Positions 1 through 4,921 of a stretch of 8,799 nt of DNA are shown here, one piece after another. The notes under the pieces were generated by a model. It had not been told where the DNA came from and made no database searches. It saw only the letters and a list, made by a program, of their open reading frames with translations. Made by a program: the position numbers and the translations under genes. The stretch covers positions 1-8,799 of the forward strand of contig JAQUHL010000057.1 of assembly GCA_028683635.1 (NCBI GenBank), read 5' to 3'. Source of the DNA: Candidatus Cloacimonadota bacterium (GTDB lineage: Bacteria > Cloacimonadota > Cloacimonadia > Cloacimonadales > Cloacimonadaceae). How positions within the stretch are numbered: position 1 is the first letter of the stretch; each line of letters opens with the position of its first letter.

Positions 1-648
1 TACCCGCAGCCCGTAAAGGGAAAGCAGCGTGGCGATCACGAAAACCCCTGACAGGAACCAGGCCTGGTTCTGGCTTTGGAAGAAACTCACGGCCTGGAGT
101 TTACTTATCAGGTTTTGCTTGAACATCCCTCTATCCGTTTCGAAAAGATCAAGGCTGTAGCTGATGATGTAGCTAACCAGCAGTCCCGCCACGAGCAGGA
201 TCTGGTTTCGTCTGGCAAAGAAGCGTCCCCGGATTCTTAAAGGGACAATTTCGGAAATCCAGGCAATCCAGATATTGGCACCGACAGATTGAAAAGCTGC
301 GCTGAAGAAGAGTAGTAACAGCACAAAGATGATGCCTTTATGGGGATTTGCATATATGAAACCAAGCCCCAAAAACAGGGTGAGAAAGCGTCCAATGAAG
401 GTGATCTGCACACAGGTACGTTTGCGATTTTTCAGATGGTGATTAACTGCAACGCCAACTGGTGCGAAAACTTGCGATACTTGCCCAATAGCGCTTAAAA
501 AGGAAAACTGAAGCGGGGAAGCATGGAGCATTACCAGGAGTTTGACGATGAAGCCACTCCCGATGGTGCAGAGCGTTCCATAGATCTGGGCAAAGATTCC
601 TTCGAGGATCGAAATCCTGTAGGTACGTCTTAAACGGTTTTCCTTCAT
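1..648 (-). CDS. MFS transporter, N-terminal half (runs off left edge)
   Basis: The minus strand from ATG at 648 stays open to the window edge, giving 216 residues (MKENRLRRTYRISILEGIFA...) and no stop. The product is very hydrophobic, with about six likely membrane segments (roughly residues 17-40, 44-68, 79-98, 103-120, 149-165 and 193-216). A basic cytoplasmic loop near 135-148 reads VPLRIRGRFFARRN, which resembles the P-x-R-x-RGR-x-F-x-x-R loop of many major facilitator superfamily carriers. Six segments are half of a 12-helix carrier of about 400-450 residues, so the C-terminal half should lie beyond position 1. No clear Shine-Dalgarno sequence precedes the ATG, so the start is provisional. 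The gene is divergent from the dehydrogenase operon at 810-4041, separated by about 160 bp. A role in moving the dehydrogenase substrate or product is inference only; the substrate cannot be read from the sequence. Confidence 0.8.
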   Translation of the reverse strand, partial: MKENRLRRTYRISILEGIFAQIYGTLCTIGSGFIVKLLVMLHASPLQFSFLSAIGQVSQVFAPVGVAVNHHLKNRKRTCVQITFIGRFLTLFLGLGFIYANPHKGIIFVLLLLFFSAAFQSVGANIWIAWISEIVPLRIRGRFFARRNQILLVAGLLVSYIISYSLDLFETDRGMFKQNLISKLQAVSFFQSQNQAWFLSGVFVIATLLSLYGLRV

Positions 649-664
649 AGCGGGCAGCTTTTAC

Positions 665-683
665 TTGACACGATGGCTGTCAA
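665..683. promoter_or_regulatory. Inverted repeat TTGACA-N7-TGTCAA, candidate operator
   Basis: The sequence is TTGACA-CGATGGC-TGTCAA, a perfect 6-bp inverted repeat with a 7-bp spacer, lying 17 bp upstream of the MFS start codon and between two divergent transcription units. Each arm is also a perfect -35 hexamer, one on each strand. No good -10 lies 16-18 bp from either arm (TTTGTA at 688-693 on the plus strand is poor). A dimeric regulator site is therefore as likely as overlapping promoters. A 6-bp palindrome can occur by chance, so the call is tentative. Confidence 0.35.
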
Positions 684-793
684 CAACTTTGTAGCTTCAA
701 AAACGTGGTTTTCACAGCATTTTGGAGAGGCAGATTCTTCATGTAAAACGAAAGCGGGGTGTAAATCACGATCCCTATTGAAATAATGAATAC

Positions 794-798
794 AGGAG
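794..798 (+). promoter_or_regulatory. Ribosome binding site AGGAG that decides the start at 810
   Basis: AGGAG lies 11 nt before ATG at 810-812. The in-frame upstream ATG at 786 has only an A/T-rich, non-purine stretch before it (CCTATTGAAATA). The AGGAG itself would fall inside the coding region if 786 were used. The shorter start is therefore preferred. Confidence 0.6.
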
Positions 799-809
799 TA
801 GATAGATCC

Positions 810-2873
810 ATGCAACACAGACTTTCAGAGCATCCGATCCTGCCGGTGCCTCAGAAGCAAGACATCCCATTTTATTGGAACAAGCAGCTTGTATATGCCA
901 AGGATGGTGAAATGATCTCATCCGCTTTGATAGCCAATGGAATTTCCGTATTTGGTCATCACCACAAAGATGGCACTGCACAGGGGATATTCTGTGCTAA
1001 TGGGCAATGTGCAAAATGCACGGTAATAGCCAATGGAATACCAGTTAAGTCCTGCATGACGAAAGTATTGCCAAATATGATAGTTAGCAGTGCTGATGGC
1101 TTGCCTTCGATTCCTAAGGAAGTGCCTGAGATTGAGTTTTCGGATATACACGAACTCGAGACCGAGGTGTTGATTATCGGAGGTGGACCTTCCGGGCTTG
1201 CAGCAGCCATTCAGCTTGGCTCACACGGCATCAAAACCTTGTTGATAGATGATAAACATGAACTGGGGGGAAAATTGGTCTTACAAACCCATAAATTCTT
1301 CGGTTCTGAAGAAGATTCCAATGCCGGTACACGGGGGCATGAGATCGGCAAACTTCTGGCCGGGGAAGTTAGCAAGCTGGCAAGTGTGGAAGTCTGGATA
1401 AACAGTACCGCACTCTACGTTTTCAGCGACAAAAAGGTCGGCATCCTCAAAGATGGAGAATATCAGATTGTGAGCCCCAAACGTATCCTCAATGCAGCAG
1501 GTGCCCGGGAAAAATTCCTCCGTTTTTCCGGAAACAACCTTGCCAGAATCTATGGTGCCGGTGCTTTTCAGACCCTGGTCAATAGAGATCTCATCCGTCC
1601 CACAGAAAGGCTCTTTATAATTGGCGGGGGAAATGTGGGTCTCATTGCCGGCTATCATGCCCTACAGGCAGGGATTGAAGTGGTGGGTCTGGCAGAAGCC
1701 ATGCCTTCCTGCGGAGGATATAAGGTACATGCGGATAAACTAAAGCGTCTGGGCGTACCAATCTATACTTCTCATTCAATCCTGTCTGCTAATGGTGAGG
1801 AGACCGTGGAATCCGTCACCATCGTCCAGGTGGATAATAAATTCCAGCCGGTCAAGGGAACGGAAAAATCCTTCCAGTGTGATACAATTCTGATAGCTGT
1901 GGGTTTGGATTCACTCTCGGAATTTACCATCGAAGCAGAGCAGGCAGGGCTTCCCGTCTATGCTGCCGGGGATGCTCTGGAGATTGCGGAAGCTTCCAGC
2001 GCCATGTTTAATGGCAAGATTGCCGGGCTTTTGATCGCCAAGGATTGCGGTGCCCAGGTGGATGATATCCCTTCCGAATGGTACCAGAAAGCAGAAGTGC
2101 TCAAATCCCATCCTGGCAAGATCAAAGGCTATCAAAATCACGAATCTGAAGAAGGCGTGTTTCCCATAATTCACTGCCTGCAGGAAATACCCTGCAATCC
2201 CTGCACGACCGTGTGCCCCACAAATTCCATTCATACCGAGGATGGTTCACTGATGGCAGTTCCGCTCTATAAGGGAAGCTGCATTGGTTGCGGAAAATGC
2301 CTGCTGATTTGCCCGGGTCTGGCCATTACCCTGGTGGACTATCGTCAGGATAAGGAGTTCCCAAGTGTCACTCTGCCCTATGAAGTGTGTAATAACCCTG
2401 TGTCCGTGGGCGACAGCTTGCCAGTGGTGGATATCGATGGCAGGGATCTGGGCTCCTTCCCTGTAGTGGCTGTGCAATCCAACAAAACGAAACTGACCCA
2501 GCTTATCAAGCTGAAAATTCCCCGTAACCTTGCCAAACAGGCTGCTTCCTTCCGGATCCAGTCCGCAGAAGTTTCAGCAAAACTGGACAAGGCAATAATA
2601 CCAGAAAGCCTTGCAGACGACGCCATGATCTGCCTTTGTGAAAGAGTGAAAGCCGGAGAGGTAAGAAAACTGATTCGCCAGGGTATAACAGATTTGAACC
2701 AACTAAAAGCCATCACCAGAGCCGGTATGGGCCCCTGCGGTGCCAAGACTTGTGAAGTTCTGATCAAAGGTCTTCTTCGGGAAGAAGGAATTCCCACCAC
2801 GGACGTGGTGCCCAATACCAAACGCCCGGTCTTTATCGAGGTTCCCCTCGAGAAATTTCCCAAAGTTAAGTAA
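810..2873 (+). CDS. Fused FAD/NAD(P) and Fe-S electron-transfer subunit of an amine/amino-acid dehydrogenase (HcnA-HcnB / sarcosine oxidase alpha-like)
   Basis: The product is 687 residues from ATG 810 (695 if ATG 786 is used). Numbering is from 810. Domains in order: (a) a [2Fe-2S] ferredoxin of the HcnA / sarcosine oxidase alpha N-terminal type, with C62-x4-C67-x2-C70-x11-C82; (b) a pyridine nucleotide-disulfide oxidoreductase core, with FAD motif GGGPSG at about 124-129, a second dinucleotide motif GGGNVG at about 272-277, and the closing FAD motif AAGD (G387, D388); (c) a two-cluster ferredoxin, with C456-x5-C462-x2-C465-x3-C469-P and C491-x2-C494-x2-C497-x3-C501-P; (d) a roughly 85-residue unassigned segment, about 518-602; (e) a BFD-like [2Fe-2S] domain, with C608-x-C610 and C643-x4-C648. 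In known relatives (hydrogen cyanide synthase HcnABC, dye-linked proline dehydrogenases) such parts accept electrons from a DAO-type subunit, often as separate polypeptides. The gene for that partner follows after 16 bp. NAD(P) or a quinone/ferredoxin as final acceptor cannot be decided from sequence. The protein has no signal peptide and should be cytoplasmic or membrane-associated. Confidence 0.85.
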   Translation: MQHRLSEHPILPVPQKQDIPFYWNKQLVYAKDGEMISSALIANGISVFGHHHKDGTAQGIFCANGQCAKCTVIANGIPVKSCMTKVLPNMIVSSADGLPSIPKEVPEIEFSDIHELETEVLIIGGGPSGLAAAIQLGSHGIKTLLIDDKHELGGKLVLQTHKFFGSEEDSNAGTRGHEIGKLLAGEVSKLASVEVWINSTALYVFSDKKVGILKDGEYQIVSPKRILNAAGAREKFLRFSGNNLARIYGAGAFQTLVNRDLIRPTERLFIIGGGNVGLIAGYHALQAGIEVVGLAEAMPSCGGYKVHADKLKRLGVPIYTSHSILSANGEETVESVTIVQVDNKFQPVKGTEKSFQCDTILIAVGLDSLSEFTIEAEQAGLPVYAAGDALEIAEASSAMFNGKIAGLLIAKDCGAQVDDIPSEWYQKAEVLKSHPGKIKGYQNHESEEGVFPIIHCLQEIPCNPCTTVCPTNSIHTEDGSLMAVPLYKGSCIGCGKCLLICPGLAITLVDYRQDKEFPSVTLPYEVCNNPVSVGDSLPVVDIDGRDLGSFPVVAVQSNKTKLTQLIKLKIPRNLAKQAASFRIQSAEVSAKLDKAIIPESLADDAMICLCERVKAGEVRKLIRQGITDLNQLKAITRAGMGPCGAKTCEVLIKGLLREEGIPTTDVVPNTKRPVFIEVPLEKFPKVK

Positions 2874-2875
2874 GC

Positions 2876-2881
2876 TAAGGA
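2876..2881 (+). promoter_or_regulatory. Ribosome binding site TAAGGA for the DAO-family subunit
   Basis: TAAGGA sits 8 nt upstream of ATG 2890, inside the 16-bp gap that follows the previous stop codon. This supports both the chosen start and translation from a shared transcript. Confidence 0.6.
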
Positions 2882-2889
2882 TATAGATA

Positions 2890-4041
2890 ATGAAAAGCTA
2901 TGATGCGATCGTAATCGGAGCAGGTTCAATTGGATTGCCGGTTGCTCTGAACCTGGCACAACACAAGCAGAAAGTCCTCATCATCGATCCGGAACATGGT
3001 CCCGGACAGCAAAACAACAAAAAAGCCATCGGAGGTGTGCGAGCCACTCACTCCGATTATGGCAAGATCCAAACCTGCCTGAGGTCTATCGAACTAATGA
3101 GCACCTGGCATGAAACTTATGGCGATGATATCGGTTGGCTCTCAAACGGTTACAGTTACCCAGCCTATGAAGAAGGCGACGAACAAAAACTGAAAGACCT
3201 GATGAAGATTCAGCTTTCCTTTGGGCTCAATATCAGGTGGCTGAGTCCAAGGGAATATGACGAAGTAGTCCCTGGCATCAACATGAAAGGTCTGAGGGGC
3301 AGCACCTTTTCCGCTGATGACGGAAGCTGCTCTCCCTTGCTGTTTACTTCTTCATGCTATTTCCAGGGGAAGAAGGCAGGAGTGGAACATGCCTTTGGTG
3401 AAGAAGTTATCAAGCTCGATGTGAGTAATGAACAGATTACAAAGGTGATTACCAACAAAGCCACTTACACTGCCAAAACCATCATCAATGCTGCAGGAAA
3501 CCAGGCACGCAAGATTGGGGCTTTGGCTGGGATTGACCTGCCCGTCTTTCCCGATAACCACGAAGCAGGTATCACAGAACCAGTCGCCAGATTCTTTGGT
3601 CCCATGGTGATCGACATGAGAAAACGCCCGGGATCGGCAAACTTCTATTTTTACCAAAACGTTGAGGGGCAGGTAGTCTTCTGCATAACTCCTGAACCTC
3701 CAATTCTGGGTATCGACAACCGTTCCACCTCAGAATTTTTGCCCATGTGTGCCAAACGGATGCTGGAAGTATATCCCAGATTGCGCTATCTGAAGGTGCG
3801 CCGCACCTGGAGAGGACAGTATCCCATGACTCCTGATGGATTTCCCATCGTGTCCCGAAGTGCTCAGGTAACAAATCTCATCAATGCAGTGGGAATGTGC
3901 GGACAGGGATTTATGCTAGGGCCCGGTATTGGTGAACTGGTCTGGCGCATCTACGCAAATGATCTGAATGAGAGTGATTTGAGAGTGCTGGAAAGCTTTA
4001 AACCAGACCGGGATTTCAGTGGAATGGAGGCCTTTAAGTAA
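2890..4041 (+). CDS. FAD-dependent amine/amino-acid dehydrogenase catalytic subunit, DAO family (SoxB / HcnC / proline dehydrogenase beta-like)
   Basis: The product is 383 residues, a normal length for the DAO family (about 370-420). The N-terminus carries the FAD-binding Rossmann motif DAIVIGAGSIG (G10-x-G12-x-x-G15), followed by IID as the ribose-binding acidic end. GGVRATHS (48-55) matches the GG-x-R loop of the sarcosine oxidase beta family. The C-terminal region has the family pattern WRGQYPMTPDGFPIV (307-321) and then GMCGQGFMLGPGIGEL (335-350), which closes the FAD site. By family, it oxidises a C-N bond of a secondary amine or amino acid (sarcosine, glycine, proline, hydroxyproline or a D-amino acid); sequence alone does not settle which. 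Electrons would pass to the Fe-S subunit encoded just upstream. No signal peptide or membrane segment is seen. It converges with the ZIP transporter gene, leaving 35 bp with no obvious terminator hairpin. Confidence 0.87.
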   Translation: MKSYDAIVIGAGSIGLPVALNLAQHKQKVLIIDPEHGPGQQNNKKAIGGVRATHSDYGKIQTCLRSIELMSTWHETYGDDIGWLSNGYSYPAYEEGDEQKLKDLMKIQLSFGLNIRWLSPREYDEVVPGINMKGLRGSTFSADDGSCSPLLFTSSCYFQGKKAGVEHAFGEEVIKLDVSNEQITKVITNKATYTAKTIINAAGNQARKIGALAGIDLPVFPDNHEAGITEPVARFFGPMVIDMRKRPGSANFYFYQNVEGQVVFCITPEPPILGIDNRSTSEFLPMCAKRMLEVYPRLRYLKVRRTWRGQYPMTPDGFPIVSRSAQVTNLINAVGMCGQGFMLGPGIGELVWRIYANDLNESDLRVLESFKPDRDFSGMEAFK

Positions 4042-4076
4042 GCCCCCCCAAAGCGATCCTTATCCAAGTGAGTGTA

Positions 4077-4889
4077 TCAGGAAAAAAGCACCAGACTGAG
4101 AGCCATGATCACCATTCCTGCTATAAGCCCGGTGATTGCCACATGGTGCTCTCCATATTCCTCTGCAGTGGGCAGAAGCTCATCCAGAGAAATATAGACC
4201 ATGATTCCTGAAACCAATGCAAAGATAAACCCAAAGGCAGATTCGCTGATGATGCTTCTAAGCAGGAAGAATCCAAGCACTGCACCAACAGGCTCTGAAA
4301 ATCCTGAAAGGAAAGAATATACAAAGGCTTTTCTGCGGCTCTTGGTGGCATAATAGATAGGAACGGAGACGGCGATTCCCTCAGGAATATTGTGGATGGC
4401 GATAGCGACAGCGATACTTACTCCCAGGGTGGGATCCTTAAGCGCTGCCATAAAGGTGGCAAGCCCCTCCGGAAAGTTATGAATGGCGATTGCCAGTGCG
4501 GAGAACACTCCCATTCGCAAAAGCTTCTTGTCGTCCATAGCAAAGCTCTTTCTTTGGCTGCAATCGACGTTTTTCAGCTCATGCGGATTCTCATAAGAGG
4601 GTACCATGTTATCTATCAATGCAATGATCCCCATGCCCAAAAAGAAAGCCAGAACAGTGAACCAATAGCCATTTTTTACTCCCCAGATCACGCTCAAAGA
4701 TTCCCTCGCCTTGGGGAAAATCTCGATCATGGATACATAGATCATCACTCCTGCGGAAAGCCCCAAAGCTGCGGAAAGGAATTTGGGGCTGAACTTTTTG
4801 GAAGTAAGAGCCATGAGACTGCCAATTCCGGTCGAAAGCCCGGCAAACAAGGTCACAACCAAGGCAAATACTACGTTTGAACTATCCAT
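4077..4889 (-). CDS. zupT: ZIP-family divalent metal (zinc) transporter, ZupT-like
   Basis: The product is 270 residues from ATG 4889, close to the 257 residues of E. coli ZupT. An in-frame GTG at 4898 would add three residues, but GGAG at 4900-4903 lies 10 nt before the ATG and only 1 nt before the GTG, so the ATG is chosen. About eight hydrophobic segments are visible, as expected for ZIP carriers. The two signature metal-site motifs are intact: AIAIHNFPEGLATF (H137, E141) and AIAIHNIPEGIAV (H166, E170). They are preceded by a hydrophilic cytoplasmic loop (about residues 97-121) that contains several charged residues. The expected role is uptake of Zn2+, and possibly Fe2+ or Mn2+, across the inner membrane. 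The gene follows the metalloprotease gene on the same strand after 32 bp, so the two are probably co-transcribed. No Zur-like operator was recognised, and none would be needed here if the gene is only a downstream cistron. Confidence 0.9.
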   Translation of the reverse strand: MDSSNVVFALVVTLFAGLSTGIGSLMALTSKKFSPKFLSAALGLSAGVMIYVSMIEIFPKARESLSVIWGVKNGYWFTVLAFFLGMGIIALIDNMVPSYENPHELKNVDCSQRKSFAMDDKKLLRMGVFSALAIAIHNFPEGLATFMAALKDPTLGVSIAVAIAIHNIPEGIAVSVPIYYATKSRRKAFVYSFLSGFSEPVGAVLGFFLLRSIISESAFGFIFALVSGIMVYISLDELLPTAEEYGEHHVAITGLIAGMVIMALSLVLFS

Positions 4890-4899
4890 TAGTACCACA

Positions 4900-4903
4900 C
4901 TCC
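4900..4903 (-). promoter_or_regulatory. Ribosome binding site GGAG for zupT
   Basis: GGAG on the minus strand lies 10 nt before ATG 4889 in the short gap between the two minus-strand genes. It favours the ATG over the GTG start at 4898, which would have only 1 nt of spacing. Confidence 0.5.
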
Positions 4904-4921
4904 ATGTTGTTATGATTCAGA

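Larger units (their letters stand above)
649..809. other. Divergent intergenic region between MFS gene and dehydrogenase operon
   Basis: This spacer must hold the promoters for both flanking genes. It contains a perfect inverted repeat at 665-683 (separate entry) and the ribosome binding site of the dehydrogenase operon at 794-798. No convincing -10 box pairs with either TTGACA half-site. A weak candidate plus-strand -10 (TAAAAC, 743-748) has only a poor -35 (TTTTGG, 720-725) 17 bp upstream. No riboswitch consensus or terminator hairpin was recognised. Confidence 0.5.

Noticed and set aside
724..770. GGAGAGG and nearby GCGGGG, suggestive of a glycine riboswitch upstream of an amine dehydrogenase
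   Set aside because: The conserved CCGAAGGGG core and the CTCTCAGG/GGACAG part are missing, and no paired second aptamer is seen.
2378..2959. 193-codon minus-strand frame across the junction of the two dehydrogenase genes
   Set aside because: It is a Ser/Leu/Arg-rich shadow of two well-supported plus-strand genes.
4042..4076. Terminator between the convergent dehydrogenase and zupT genes
   Set aside because: Only a run of C and no stable hairpin with a T-tract was found in the 35-bp gap.
4392..4880. 162-codon plus-strand frame
   Set aside because: It is antisense to zupT, which has intact HNFPEG/HNIPEG motifs; the frame has no protein-like domain and no ribosome binding site that I can see.
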